Assembly (NCBI RefSeq): GCF_014635085.1 | Contig: NZ_BMCH01000003.1 | Location: forward strand, 310,001-374,000 | Length of the DNA stretch: 64,000 nt | Origin: Asaia siamensis | GTDB taxonomy: Bacteria > Pseudomonadota > Alphaproteobacteria > Acetobacterales > Acetobacteraceae | Direction: 5' to 3' | Shown here: positions 18,184 through 26,596 of the stretch, in pieces | Numbering within the stretch: position 1 is the stretch's first letter | Layout: every line of letters starts with the position of its first letter | Notes under the pieces: model-generated | Databases searched by the model: none | What the model was told of the DNA's origin: nothing | The model's input: only the letters and a program-made list of their open reading frames with translations | Program-made: the position numbers and the translations under genes

Positions 18184-18798
18184 TCAGAACAGCCAGCTCC
18201 AGAAGCCCTTGTCCTTGAGATCGCTCTCGCAGCTTGAATATTGCGCGGCATAGACATTGGCCCGCGCACCTACCTTTCTGGCTGCCGTCATCAGCCAGCC
18301 CTTGCTGGCGTAGGAGCGCTTGCGATAGCCGCCCCACCCCTCGTGATAGGCAAGATACTGCCGCATCCCGTCGGTCACGGGCACCCGCGCCTGTTTCTTC
18401 GTGTTGGTGACATACCAGTTGATGAAATCGAGCGAGTCGGAGAAATTCTCACGGCTGGCGCTGGTATCGGTCGCCTTCTGGTAATCCTGCCAGATATCCG
18501 TCTTGGCCTGAGGATAGCCATAGGCGGTGGTCACGTAGCCCCAGGGGATGAACCAGAGCAGATAAGTCCGCTTGGTGTGCAGGTTACTGTGGAAGCCCGA
18601 CTCTTGGTACATGATGGCCATGGGTACCGAGAACGGGACATTCCATTTCTTCTCCTGCCGCAGAGCCGCGTGATACCAGCCGCGCTTTTCGTGAAAGACG
18701 GAGCAGATATCGTCCGGATGGGCCGGTGGCGCCGGGGTGCAGGCACAGAGAAGCAGGGATGCCAGAGAAGAAGATGAGACGATCCTGCTGACTGACAC
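18184..18798 (-). CDS. Lipoprotein with transglycosylase SLT-like domain
   Basis: 204 aa from a GTG with AAGGA five bases upstream. A lipoprotein signal ends at LLLCAC, with C20 as the likely lipidated cysteine. The segment VPMAIMYQESGFHSN (candidate catalytic E66) matches the SLT lysozyme-like fold, followed by AYGYPQAKTDIWQDYQ and YLAYHEGWGGYRKRSY. It should cleave or remodel peptidoglycan glycan strands from the outer or inner membrane. Activity is inferred from the fold. It is monocistronic and convergent with oxyR. Confidence 0.8.
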   Translation of the reverse strand: MSVSRIVSSSSLASLLLCACTPAPPAHPDDICSVFHEKRGWYHAALRQEKKWNVPFSVPMAIMYQESGFHSNLHTKRTYLLWFIPWGYVTTAYGYPQAKTDIWQDYQKATDTSASRENFSDSLDFINWYVTNTKKQARVPVTDGMRQYLAYHEGWGGYRKRSYASKGWLMTAARKVGARANVYAAQYSSCESDLKDKGFWSWLF

Positions 18799-18876
18799 CT
18801 TGTTCCTTACCCTTCCCTGCTCAAAGCCGATCCCTGCCGACCGGCTCTTGTGCAGGGTCAGGAACGATGCGGCGCC

Positions 18877-19158
18877 TCAGTCCTCGAGTTTGACATCTCC
18901 GGCCCACTGGTCGCGGGGCACGAGTGTCAGATCGGCTGCGCAGGTGCCGACCATATAGCGATCGGCATCCCAGGACCAGATTTCGGGTGCGTTCAGCGGC
19001 TCATCGCCACCATAGGTTGGCAGCGAAAACGACAACCCTACTGCGCCTGTCTTGATTGCCTCGAAGAGGCTGTCCAATGTCGGATACATCATGTGCCGTG
19101 TGCCTTTTGTTGCGATGAACCGGTTATTGTTTTCCGGCTTGCAGGCAAAACCTTCCAT
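18877..19158 (-). CDS. Conserved hypothetical protein, 93 aa
   Basis: Unrecognised small protein. From ATG 19158 it reads as 93 aa, acidic, with a Trp/Asp-rich C-terminal half (EIWSWDADRYMVGTCAADLTLVPRDQWAG). A longer reading to 19239 adds a basic tail with no ribosome binding site and overlaps the promoter of the gene on the other strand. No signal peptide or membrane segment. Codon use resembles its neighbours, so it is probably real. Function unknown. Confidence 0.55.
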   Translation of the reverse strand: MEGFACKPENNNRFIATKGTRHMMYPTLDSLFEAIKTGAVGLSFSLPTYGGDEPLNAPEIWSWDADRYMVGTCAADLTLVPRDQWAGDVKLED

Positions 19159-19232
19159 GCACAGGCGAGTTTCCCTTGAGCGTCTGGAGACTCGTCTCAC
19201 ATTTTCGACAGTACCGAGAAGGATCTTTCCCC

Positions 19233-19556
19233 GTGACACATAGCGCCGAAACGGAGCGTTCCGATGAGCAGGAAAGACAGCGGCGCCTGAATCTGCTGAT
19301 CGACAGGCTGCCTGAACGGCTGCAGCGACTCACACGCTGGCTGCTGGCCCCCTCCCGTATCTGGGTGAGAATACCGGCAGGCATCCTGTTCATGATCGGG
19401 GGATGTCTCGCGTTTCTGCCCATTCTCGGCGTGTGGATGCTGCCGCTGGGCTTCTTTCTTCTGGCCGAGGATGTGCCGTTTCTGCGCCGGCTCAGCGGGC
19501 GCCTGCTGCTCTGGATAGAGCAGCGTCATCCAGGCTGGATGGGTCTCAAGGACTGA
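19233..19556 (+). CDS. Small inner-membrane protein, 107 aa
   Basis: Starts at GTG 19233 with AAGGAT nine bases upstream. The N-terminus is charged and helical (RLNLLIDRLPERLQRLTRW). Two adjacent hydrophobic segments follow (IPAGILFMIGGCLAFLPIL and GVWMLPLGFFLLAEDVP), joined by a short Pro/Gly turn. The pattern resembles widespread alphaproteobacterial hypothetical membrane proteins. No catalytic residues are evident. It is divergent from the 93-aa gene. Confidence 0.65.
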   Translation: MTHSAETERSDEQERQRRLNLLIDRLPERLQRLTRWLLAPSRIWVRIPAGILFMIGGCLAFLPILGVWMLPLGFFLLAEDVPFLRRLSGRLLLWIEQRHPGWMGLKD

Positions 19557-19577
19557 GCCCCCCGCCCGGGCTCGCCC

Positions 19578-19814
19578 CTACTGCGCGGCGGCGGCAGGCT
19601 CTGGTGCCTTGCGGACACAGGCATCCTGCGTCTGCACCTGGTCGGTGCATTGTGGCAGAGGCTGCGTGGCTGGAACCGGCCAGAACAGCCGGATGCCAAG
19701 CGAAACCAGGACCAGCACAAGCGCCACCAGGGCCCAGGGCATGATCGAGGGCAGTTTTTTCGGGGGCTCCGGATCAGGAACCCCCTCCTGCATGATCCGA
19801 TGAAGATCGTTCAC
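19578..19814 (-). CDS. Small single-pass membrane protein downstream of thyX
   Basis: 78 aa from a GTG that lies four bases past the thyX stop, with AAAAGGG upstream, so it is cotranscribed with thyX. One membrane segment (about residues 25-45, MPWALVALVLVLVSLGIRLF), then a short tail with two cysteines (QCTDQVQTQDACVRK) that could form a disulfide in the periplasm. Function unknown. The link to thymidylate synthesis may be only positional. Confidence 0.6.
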   Translation of the reverse strand: MNDLHRIMQEGVPDPEPPKKLPSIMPWALVALVLVLVSLGIRLFWPVPATQPLPQCTDQVQTQDACVRKAPEPAAAAQ

Positions 19815-19818
19815 CCGC

Positions 19819-20727
19819 TCAGCCCTTTTTCAGGACGGCCTGCATCTCTTCCCATTCGCGCTTGGTCAGCCCGGAATCGGACTGGGCAACCACTTCACCG
19901 GCAAGCTTGCGACGCAGCACGTCGATCATGCCGGCAGAGAAGGTAAAGGCACCCAGACGATAATCCTCGAAAGCGGATGCCGTGATCGGCACCCAGGCGC
20001 GCAGCACATCGAGCATCGCCTCGGCATAGACGCGTATCTCATACTGGGCGTGGCTGTCGGCGCGCAGGCTCAGGAAATGCAGCAGGTTGTGAAGATCGAT
20101 CTTCCAGTACCACTGCGTGTAGGTGTTGAGCGTCAGGTTCATGCGTGCGAGTTCACGCGCCAGACCCAGACCCTCAGGATCGAGCATGGTCTCATAGTTT
20201 TCATAGCAGCGCGACGCATCCTGACGCAGCAGATCGAGCACTTCCGCCGCCTTATCAGGCGAGAGGGCCTCTGCCCGGCCCTGACGGTTCGAGACGCTCT
20301 GGGCCGAAACCTGACCGGGTTCGGGCAGATAGAATTCGCGGTCGAGAATTGAATAGCGCGCCGAATATTCGTTCACGCTCGCCATACGATGGCGAATCCA
20401 CTGACGGGCAACGAAGACTGGCAGTTTCACATGGAACTTGATCTCGCACATCTCGAACGGCGTCGAATGGCGATGACGCATGAGATAGCGGATCAGCCCG
20501 GTATCTTCAGAAACCTTCTTAGTGCCGCGCCCATAGGAAACGCGGGCGGCCTGAACCACGGCCCCGTCATCGCCCATATAGTCGATAACGCGGACGAATC
20601 CGTGGTCGAGCAGCTCGATAGGGGTGAAAAGAAGCGCCTCGAGCGCAGGCACGGTCGGCCGGCTCGTCTGGGAGGGCGCAAGGCGGGAGGCGTCGATCTC
20701 GGCGCGTTGTTCTGGTGTCAGCGGCAT
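19819..20727 (-). CDS. thyX: Flavin-dependent thymidylate synthase ThyX
   Basis: 302 aa. Makes dTMP from dUMP using methylene-tetrahydrofolate and FADH2/NADPH. The ThyX signature [13 protein letters not shown] lies at residues 112-124, preceded by [22 protein letters not shown]. The substrate-binding RLNLT-like helix and [19 protein letters not shown] are present. It replaces or complements ThyA; no thyA is seen in the window. Slightly longer than the usual 230-280 aa because of an N-terminal extension. Confidence 0.97.
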   Translation of the reverse strand: MPLTPEQRAEIDASRLAPSQTSRPTVPALEALLFTPIELLDHGFVRVIDYMGDDGAVVQAARVSYGRGTKKVSEDTGLIRYLMRHRHSTPFEMCEIKFHVKLPVFVARQWIRHRMASVNEYSARYSILDREFYLPEPGQVSAQSVSNRQGRAEALSPDKAAEVLDLLRQDASRCYENYETMLDPEGLGLARELARMNLTLNTYTQWYWKIDLHNLLHFLSLRADSHAQYEIRVYAEAMLDVLRAWVPITASAFEDYRLGAFTFSAGMIDVLRRKLAGEVVAQSDSGLTKREWEEMQAVLKKG

Positions 20728-20889
20728 GGGGCGAGGCTTACCACAAGATGCCGGGTCATGACACCGCTCGATGGGGTCACAACGCAGTTTGCCCGGCGTA
20801 CTTCCTGCGCCTGCAGCCCCGCACAGGGCCCCTTGTCGCCGGAGGCCAGAGCGCCTATATGCAGCGGTGCCGGAGGGCTTGCCCTTGGC

Positions 20890-21150
20890 TATGGTGATAA
20901 ACGGTAAGTGGAATAATCGTTACGGACCCGGGGGCAGTGCCCGGCGTCTCCACCATTCTTTCCTTATGGAAAGTCAGGGGACGAAACAGGCTCGACGTGC
21001 GTGGTAAAGACTTATCTTTTGCTCGGCATTGTACCGCCGTTATCGGGCTAAATCACAAGTGCCAATGATAACACAAAGGTGCTCGCTGTCGCTGCATAAG
21101 CGATAAGCGCGGTTCGGGAGGGCACCGGGCAACAGAAGCCCTCCCACTTT
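20890..21150 (+). ncRNA. ssrA: Circularly permuted (two-piece) alphaproteobacterial tmRNA
   Basis: Acts in trans-translation: rescues stalled ribosomes and adds a degradation tag. The acceptor piece comes first: T arm CCGGG-GGCAGTG-CCCGG (20928-20944), acceptor strand CGTCTCC (20945-20951), then A-CCA (20952-20955). After a 21-base spacer the coding piece begins GGGGACG (20977-20983), which pairs fully with CGTCTCC (one G-U). The tag frame 21061-21099 reads ANDNTKVLAVAA-stop. A GC-rich hairpin (21116-21123 with 21138-21145) followed by ACTTTTCT closes the gene. Outer ends are approximate. The downstream gene is sspB, an adaptor for this tag. Confidence 0.93.
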
Positions 21151-21235
21151 TCTCCATCCCCTTCTCTGCCCTTGCCATGAGGCATGAAACGTCGCATCCC
21201 TGCGGGATCGTTTTTCGAAAAATGGATGGGTTGGA

Positions 21236-21757
21236 ATGAGCGACGATCAGGGCGACGGCATGGATCACGATTTGCCAGAAAGCCTGCTGCCCTATGACGA
21301 GTGGGTCGAGGACGCCTATCGCGAGGTCATGCTGCGCGCACTCGATTACGCCGGCGCCGAAGGCCTGCCGGGCGAGCATCACTTCTATCTGACTTTCCTG
21401 ACCGATTATCCGGGCGTCATCATTCCCGACCGTCTGCGCGCGCAGTATCCGCACGACATGACGATCGTGCTCCAGCACCAGTTCTGGGACCTGAAGGTTG
21501 ATCGTGAAGCCTTGACCGTCTCTGTCGGACTTTCTTTCGGCGGGATCGGCAGCGTGCTCGTCATTCCGTTTGCAGCGATCACCGCCTTTGCCGATCCGCA
21601 TATCCGCATGGCACTGCGCTTTACGGTCGCGCCGAGCGAGATAGCGACGGAAGTGGAAGAGCCCGAGGCCGAAACGCCCGAAGAATCCTCCTCTCAGGCA
21701 TCTGGCGAGGAAGGTCAGGTCGTGAGCCTCGACGCCTTCCGCAAACGCCCTCACTGA
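21236..21757 (+). CDS. sspB: SspB family ClpXP protease adaptor
   Basis: 173 aa. Binds ssrA-tagged proteins and tethers them to ClpX for degradation. The N-terminal fold (about 15-125) has the alphaproteobacterial SspB pattern: LPYDEWVEDAYREVMLRALDYA, HHFYLTFLTDYPGV, IVLQHQFWDLKV and SFGGIGSVLVIPFAAITAFADP. An acidic linker (EEPEAETPEESSS) leads to the ClpX-binding tail GQVVSLDAFRKRPH. It starts about 85 bp after the tmRNA, so tag source and tag reader are neighbours. Confidence 0.93.
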   Translation: MSDDQGDGMDHDLPESLLPYDEWVEDAYREVMLRALDYAGAEGLPGEHHFYLTFLTDYPGVIIPDRLRAQYPHDMTIVLQHQFWDLKVDREALTVSVGLSFGGIGSVLVIPFAAITAFADPHIRMALRFTVAPSEIATEVEEPEAETPEESSSQASGEEGQVVSLDAFRKRPH

Positions 21758-21805
21758 TTTTTCTACTACGGACCGACAGGTTTTGCTGTCGGTCCGTTCA
21801 GGGTT

Positions 21806-22423
21806 TCAGGCGGCGCTGACCAGCGAGAAGACGAGTTTGCGGATCTCCGCCTCGACCGCCCCCTGCCCCTCACCTGTCACGAGCTGCGGTGCCAGCTTGA
21901 GCACATGAAGCAGCACGATACCGCGTGCCGCTGCAGTGTCCTGCGCTTCAGGACAGGTCTTTTCCAGAACAGCCACGACACGCGCCAGAAACTGGTCGCG
22001 CCACGCCTTGCCTGACTGCTCGGCATCGGGACGCGCTGCCAGAAGCAGCGTCGTATAATCACGCTCGTCACGCTTATCGAGCCAGGCCCCCAGCAACTGC
22101 CCCGTCACTGCATCGCAGTCACCCGGTCGTGCTCCGGCGCAGATCTCGTCGAGCCGCGCCAGACGATCATGGATGAAGCGCTCGAGCAGGGTGAGAGACA
22201 GGCTCTCCTTGGTTGGAAAGAAGCGATAGAGCGAGCCGATTGCCGTGCCAGAGCGCGCGGCAATCTCTGTCATGGTCGCACCGTCAACCCCCTTTTCGAG
22301 GAACAGGGCTCCAGCCGCGTCGAGAATACGCGCCACGCGCTCACGCCCGCGCTGTCTTTTCGGCGCAATAGCGTTTGACTTATGCGAGGATTCCCTCTCA
22401 TAAGTGGGGGGTGACGTGCTCAT
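21806..22423 (-). CDS. TetR family transcriptional regulator
   Basis: 205 aa. N-terminal helix-turn-helix ARILDAAGALFLEKGVDGATMTEIAARSGTAIGSLYRFFPTKE (split here only by description) spans about residues 31-75. The C-terminal helical domain would bind an unknown ligand. It is divergent from the yecD-like gene with 17 bp between start codons, and a 26-bp inverted repeat lies inside its first codons (22379-22404), so it probably represses itself and the hydrolase/AbrB pair. Confidence 0.9.
   Translation of the reverse strand: MSTSPPTYERESSHKSNAIAPKRQRGRERVARILDAAGALFLEKGVDGATMTEIAARSGTAIGSLYRFFPTKESLSLTLLERFIHDRLARLDEICAGARPGDCDAVTGQLLGAWLDKRDERDYTTLLLAARPDAEQSGKAWRDQFLARVVAVLEKTCPEAQDTAAARGIVLLHVLKLAPQLVTGEGQGAVEAEIRKLVFSLVSAA
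22379..22404. promoter_or_regulatory. Inverted repeat, candidate TetR operator
   Basis: CTTATGCGAGG and CCTCTCATAAG flank ATTC; the arms match at 10 of 11 positions. A third CATAAG half-site lies at 22421-22426. It overlaps codons 7-15 of tetR and lies 37-62 bp before the divergent hydrolase start, where that gene's promoter should be. Confidence 0.5.
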
Positions 22424-22440
22424 AAGCGGAAAGATCTCCC

Positions 22441-23007
22441 ATGCTTGCTCTTGATCCCAAAACGACAGCGCTCGTTCTGATTGACCTGCAGAAAGGCATT
22501 CTGAGTATGCCTGTCACGCCCCATTCCAGCAAAGACGTGCTGGGAAAAGGCACGTCGCTAGCGCAGCGCGCTCGTGCCGCGGGCGTGCCGGTGGTGCTCG
22601 TTCATGTCGGCTTTGCTGCCGATTTCGCCGATGCGCCGCCCCAGAATGTCGATGCCCCTCTTTCTTCCGCAGCGCCACTTCCCGCTGACTGGAGCGATTT
22701 TGCTTCGGGCTTGCAGCAGGAGGGCGATCTGGTTGTGCTCAAGCATCAATGGGGCGCTTTCACCGGAACCGATCTCGATCTGCAGCTGCGCCGCCGCGGC
22801 ATCAAAACCATTATCCTTGCAGGCATCGCGACCAATTTCGGGGTCGAATCAACCCTGCGTCATGCTTGGGAACTCGGCTATGACCTCGTGGTTCCCGAAG
22901 ATGGCTGCACCTCTCTCGACAAGGACCTGCATGAGATGGCGTTCACACGCGTCTTTCCGCGGCTTTGCCGTGTGACACGCACCGACGAGATCAGCTTCAC
23001 GGCATGA
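22441..23007 (+). CDS. YecD-type isochorismatase family hydrolase lacking the catalytic cysteine
   Basis: 188 aa, cytoplasmic alpha/beta hydrolase fold. D15 (VLIDLQKGI) and K101 (VLKHQWGAF) of the usual Asp-Lys-Cys triad are present. The cysteine position reads TNFGVEST (G134). E. coli YecD has the same kind of replacement (TNIGVEST), and overall similarity to YecD is strong (QWGAFTGTDLDLQLRRRGI). The reaction is therefore uncertain. It is followed 10 bp later by an AbrB-type membrane protein and is divergent from tetR. Confidence 0.86.
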   Translation: MLALDPKTTALVLIDLQKGILSMPVTPHSSKDVLGKGTSLAQRARAAGVPVVLVHVGFAADFADAPPQNVDAPLSSAAPLPADWSDFASGLQQEGDLVVLKHQWGAFTGTDLDLQLRRRGIKTIILAGIATNFGVESTLRHAWELGYDLVVPEDGCTSLDKDLHEMAFTRVFPRLCRVTRTDEISFTA

Positions 23008-23017
23008 GGGCATGATC

Positions 23018-24088
23018 ATGACGACCAGAGCGCAGACGAGAGCACGGACACTTGCCGGGCTGGGAGTGCTCTCCGCGCTTCTGACCGGGGGCCTTGCTCT
23101 TGCAGGTTTCCCTGCCGCGTTTCTGGTCGGCCCCATGATCGCCGCGATCATCATCGCCGTGATGGGTGCAGACATACCACTCGATCGACGATTGCCGCCT
23201 CTGGCGCAGGCCGTGATCGGGCAGCTCATGGCGCATAGTCTTACGCTCAAAGTGCTGCATGAAGTCGCAGCGCAATGGGCCATTTTTCTTGGCGGCGTTT
23301 TCTCAGTCATCATTCTCAGCTTCACGCTCGGCTGGATACTCGCGCGCTTGCGGGTCATGCCGGGCAATGTGGCGCTCTGGGGAGCCTCTCCCGGCGCCGC
23401 CACGGCCATGACATTGCTATGCGAGAGCTATGGGGCCGATCAGCGCCTTGTCGCCTTCATGGTCTATCTGCGTGTCCTTCTGGTCACACTGGCCACTTCC
23501 ATTGTCTCGCATCTCGTTGTGACGACACGCAGCCCCGTTCATGCCCTGACATCAGGGGCAGACCTGCCCTGGTGGCCCAGCCTGGCCATTGTGGCTGTGA
23601 CGGCCCTGATCACGCCTCTGGTCAGACTTGGCGCAGCCCCGCTGCTGCTAAGTCTCGCAGGCGGGCTGATCGTGCAGACCGGTCTTGGCTTTCACTACCG
23701 GCTGCCGCTCTGGCTGCTGGCGCCGAGCTATGTGGTTATTGGCTGGATGATCGGGCGGCGCTTCACCAGAGACGTGCTTCACCATGTCTGGCGCGCCCTG
23801 CCTGCTGTCACGGTTTCGACCAGCATCCTGATTGCGGGCTGCGCTCTGCTTTCCTGGCCATTGGCGCATATCGCGCATGTCGATCTGCTGAGTGCCTATC
23901 TGGCCACAAGCCCCGGCGGCGCCGATTCCGTTGCTATTATTGCCGCCTCAACGCCGATCGATGTGCCGTTCGTCATGGCCATGCAGATCGCCCGTTTCAT
24001 GGTTCTGATCCTTGTGGCGCCGGGCATCGCCACCTTTCTCACCCGCTTCCTTCCGGCTAACGGGACATCAGGTGTTAGGGCCCGCTAG
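23018..24088 (+). CDS. AbrB family putative membrane transporter (AbrB duplication)
   Basis: 356 aa from ATG 23018, chosen over 23012 because GAGGG ends at 23010. About ten hydrophobic segments in two similar halves, each with the family pattern: FLVGPMIAAIIIAVMG and SPGAATAMTLLCESYGAD in the first, LVIGWMIGRRF-like and SPGGADSVAIIAAS in the second. The family was once called ammonia monooxygenase or AbrB regulator in error; members are integral membrane proteins of unknown substrate. Likely cotranscribed with the YecD-like hydrolase. Confidence 0.84.
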   Translation: MTTRAQTRARTLAGLGVLSALLTGGLALAGFPAAFLVGPMIAAIIIAVMGADIPLDRRLPPLAQAVIGQLMAHSLTLKVLHEVAAQWAIFLGGVFSVIILSFTLGWILARLRVMPGNVALWGASPGAATAMTLLCESYGADQRLVAFMVYLRVLLVTLATSIVSHLVVTTRSPVHALTSGADLPWWPSLAIVAVTALITPLVRLGAAPLLLSLAGGLIVQTGLGFHYRLPLWLLAPSYVVIGWMIGRRFTRDVLHHVWRALPAVTVSTSILIAGCALLSWPLAHIAHVDLLSAYLATSPGGADSVAIIAASTPIDVPFVMAMQIARFMVLILVAPGIATFLTRFLPANGTSGVRAR

Positions 24089-24662
24089 CGCTTAAGAATA
24101 TAGCGGAATGACGGGACTCCTTGCGATGAACAGGATGCAGGGTGTGGTATCTGATTGGGGATAGAGGACGCAGAAAGCGCTGCTTGATGCGAGACGCACG
24201 GAAGGTAAAACATCGGCTCGGGCTGTGCGTTGAGCAGTAGTGGCCATTGTCTGGTGTTACCAACAGCGCGCAACGTGGTGCGTTCCTTCTGGAAAGCCTG
24301 ATCACCAGGTGGGCGCTACCCGCCTATCCATCCTTCAGACGAAGCGAGGCGTCTGGGCAGACTTCCGGGATAGAGGGGTCGACCCGCTTGCCCTGCAGGT
24401 GCACCACGAAACTGCGCTCGTCCCCCGAATGGGCCTGATGCCACTGAGATCTCGATGCCAAGCTCCGGGCAAGTCTCAGAAAATGGCGCGCTGTCGAAAC
24501 ACGACAGCAAAAAACCACGTCTTCCCTCCCCTTGGTGACTCGCATTGCGTCCGCCGCAGATCGCTTCCGGAACCGACAGACCCTAGTCAGGCAGGGCGCA
24601 ACCCTGATAGTGCTTGATCCGCTTCTGTTTGATGCGCCCCTGTCAGCGAAGGTTCGGCCCGC
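24089..24662. other. 574-bp gap without a convincing gene
   Basis: Several short open frames cross this stretch on both strands, but none has a ribosome binding site, a recognisable domain or neighbour-like codon use. One clean hairpin, GCTGTCG/CGACAGC (24490-24496 with 24502-24508), is followed by six A. No tRNA, RNase P or signal recognition particle RNA pattern was found. It may be a decayed gene or an unrecognised RNA. Confidence 0.5.
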
Positions 24663-25055
24663 ATGCGTTTTACCGTCGATCGCCTCGACCATATCGTTCT
24701 CACGGTTCGTGACCGTGCGCTCTCCGCCAACTGGTATCAGCGCGTTCTGGGCATGGAAATCGAGGAATATGGCCGCAACAACCGTGTCTCGCTGAGCTTT
24801 GGCGGCCAGAAGATCAATCTTCGCCCCGTCGAGTCCGAGGGCTGGACCACAGCCGAGCGCGCTGCCCCCGGTGTAAGCGATCTGTGCTTTACCACGGCCA
24901 TCGACTCAGAAAATATCCAGCGTCATCTCGAGAAATGCGGCGTTGCCGTGATCGAGGGGCCGGTTATCCGTATCGGCGCGCTGGGGCCGATCACCTCGGT
25001 CTATATTCACGACCCTGACCAGAACCTGATCGAGATCGCTTCCTATCAGGGATAG
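24663..25055 (+). CDS. VOC (glyoxalase/bleomycin-resistance) superfamily protein
   Basis: 130 aa, one vicinal-oxygen-chelate domain. The first metal ligand is in LDHIVLTVRD (His about 10) and the last in DPDQNLIEIASY (Glu near 126). WYQRVLGMEIEEYGRNNRVSLSFGGQKINL is typical of the glyoxalase-like virulence-protein subgroup. It binds a divalent metal and acts on a small molecule; substrate unknown. GAAGG lies about 12 bases before the ATG. A bidirectional terminator follows. Confidence 0.9.
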   Translation: MRFTVDRLDHIVLTVRDRALSANWYQRVLGMEIEEYGRNNRVSLSFGGQKINLRPVESEGWTTAERAAPGVSDLCFTTAIDSENIQRHLEKCGVAVIEGPVIRIGALGPITSVYIHDPDQNLIEIASYQG

Positions 25056-25058
25056 GCT

Positions 25059-25084
25059 GAAAGGCGGGGCATACCCCGCCTTTC
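25059..25084. terminator. Bidirectional intrinsic terminator
   Basis: GAAAGGCGGGG (25059-25069) and CCCCGCCTTTC (25074-25084) around a CATA loop lie between two convergent genes. A/T flanks on both sides suit termination in both directions. Confidence 0.8.
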
Positions 25085-25095
25085 GATAGTCGTGC

Positions 25096-25320
25096 TTACC
25101 AGTTCTTGCTGATGAGCCAGAACTCTTCGGATGTCAGCGTGACCAGACCGCCGCCCGGCAGCGAGGTTTCTGCCGCTGCTGAGGCGAGGGCCTCGATGCG
25201 CTCGACCATGACAGTCTTGCGCACATGGGTCTCGGACTGTTCCTTGACCTGACCAAGAGCAGTCAGGGCAGATTTGGCGGCCTTGGCGACGCGGGCGGCA
25301 TCGAGTGCTGCATAAGACAT
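25096..25320 (-). CDS. Conserved hypothetical protein, 74 aa
   Basis: Unrecognised small protein with a good ribosome binding site (AGGAG eight bases before the ATG). It is Ala-rich and helical in its first 50 residues (ALDAARVAKAAKSALTALG), then LPGGGLVTLTSEEFWLISKNW. No signal peptide or membrane segment. The strong translation signal and compact terminator nearby support a real gene. Function unknown. Confidence 0.65.
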   Translation of the reverse strand: MSYAALDAARVAKAAKSALTALGQVKEQSETHVRKTVMVERIEALASAAAETSLPGGGLVTLTSEEFWLISKNW

Positions 25321-25405
25321 GGCGGATCTCCTGTGACGTTTGTTCTTTCTGTCTAATCCATTCCGCCCGTCACTTCACCCCCCGGAATGCGCGGGGCAAA
25401 ACCGC

Positions 25406-25981
25406 TTACGGTGCCTGATCGGCAACAAAGTCGAAGGTGACTGTCACAGGCAGACCGACCCACTGCCCCGAAGCCCATGGCCCCTGCCCCACACCGAACA
25501 GGGCGCGTGAAAAGGCAGCCTGCCCCTGGGCATGAGCTTTGCTCCCATCGATATGCAGCGTGAAATCGAGCGTCACCGGATGGCTGAGATCGCGCAATGT
25601 CAGCGTGCCAACAGCCTCATAATGGTCACCCGAAATCTGACGGACGCTCGTGGAAACGAAATGCGCCTTTGGAAAATGCGCGATATCGAACCAATCGCTC
25701 CCCGGCAGAGCCGTATCGCGCTGCGTGTCGCCAGTCTTCGCGCTGGCGAGATCGATTGTCAGTTCGAAATGCGCCTTTTCCGGCGCAGCCGGATCGAGAA
25801 TGATCGTCGGTTCGTAGCGCGTGAAAACGCCCTTGAAAGCCGAGCCCGTCTGGGTGCCGGCAAAGCCGAGCTGGCTATGGTCCTTTTCCACCTGCCAGCT
25901 CGCTGCCTGCGCAGTAGCCTGACAGGCAATACCACCGCACAGCAGAAGCACGGGCACGAAGGGCTTGAGAACAGACATCAT
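25406..25981 (-). CDS. YceI family periplasmic lipid-binding-like protein
   Basis: 191 aa with a Sec signal peptide ending near residue 26 (CQATAQA). The lipocalin-like YceI fold shows as WQVEKDHSQLGFAGTQTGSAFKGVFTRYE, FDIAHFPKAHFVST and GTLTLRDLSHPVTLDF. Family members bind polyprenoid or other amphiphilic ligands in the periplasm. It follows the cytochrome b561 gene with one base between, and a second YceI gene lies upstream, forming a three-gene operon. Confidence 0.92.
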   Translation of the reverse strand: MMSVLKPFVPVLLLCGGIACQATAQAASWQVEKDHSQLGFAGTQTGSAFKGVFTRYEPTIILDPAAPEKAHFELTIDLASAKTGDTQRDTALPGSDWFDIAHFPKAHFVSTSVRQISGDHYEAVGTLTLRDLSHPVTLDFTLHIDGSKAHAQGQAAFSRALFGVGQGPWASGQWVGLPVTVTFDFVADQAP

Positions 25982-25982
25982 A

Positions 25983-26570
25983 TCAGAGGTCCTCGTGTCT
26001 GGTTCGACGCCATGAGGGCAGCATCCGCATCAGCACGGCGTCGCGCAGAATGAAATGATGGCGCAGTACCGCCAGAATATGCAGCGCGAGCACCGCCATC
26101 AGAAAATAGGCGCCGTAAGCATGAAGCGTGGTGAACACAGCCTCGACCGGGCGCTTGTCCGCGAGATGGGGCAGATAGGGAAGATCGGGCCACGGAATCA
26201 GACCGAACAGCACAGTCGGTATGGCAAAGACCGAACTCGAGACCAGCGCCCAGCCCGTCAGCGGCAAAAAGAACATTTCACCGTAAAGCAGGAAATGGCC
26301 CAGTTTCGCCAGCCGGATCTCATGCTGCGCCATGCTGGCAGGCAAGCCAGGCGGTCGGTGCAGAAGGCGCCAGATCAGCCGCAGCAGCGCCGCAAGCAAG
26401 ATCGTGATGCCGATCGATTTGTGCAGCTGGAACAGGCGGAACATGGTGCCCGGATCGAGTGACCCATGAACCATGATCAGCCCGATGGCGAGAAGAGCCA
26501 GGATGCCAAGGGCCATGATCCAGTGCAGGATCATGGCCACGGCGCCATAACGTTGTGTCGCTAGCGACAT
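25983..26570 (-). CDS. Cytochrome b561 family protein
   Basis: 195 aa integral membrane dihaem cytochrome. Four main hydrophobic segments. Likely haem-ligand histidines lie in ILHWIMALG, FQLHKSIGITIL, TTLHAYGAYFL and VLALHILAVLRHH. Members move electrons from ubiquinol or act as superoxide:quinone oxidoreductase (E. coli CybB). The pairing with YceI genes on both sides is recurrent in proteobacteria and suggests a quinone- or isoprenoid-related job. Confidence 0.92.
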   Translation of the reverse strand: MSLATQRYGAVAMILHWIMALGILALLAIGLIMVHGSLDPGTMFRLFQLHKSIGITILLAALLRLIWRLLHRPPGLPASMAQHEIRLAKLGHFLLYGEMFFLPLTGWALVSSSVFAIPTVLFGLIPWPDLPYLPHLADKRPVEAVFTTLHAYGAYFLMAVLALHILAVLRHHFILRDAVLMRMLPSWRRTRHEDL

Positions 26571-26596
26571 GTCCCGTCATCCACCTGAGAGTCAGA

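Noticed and set aside
24324..24692. 122-codon minus-strand frame, considered as a transposase remnant
   Set aside because: No transposase motif, inverted terminal repeats or ribosome binding site; it also overlaps the start of the VOC gene.
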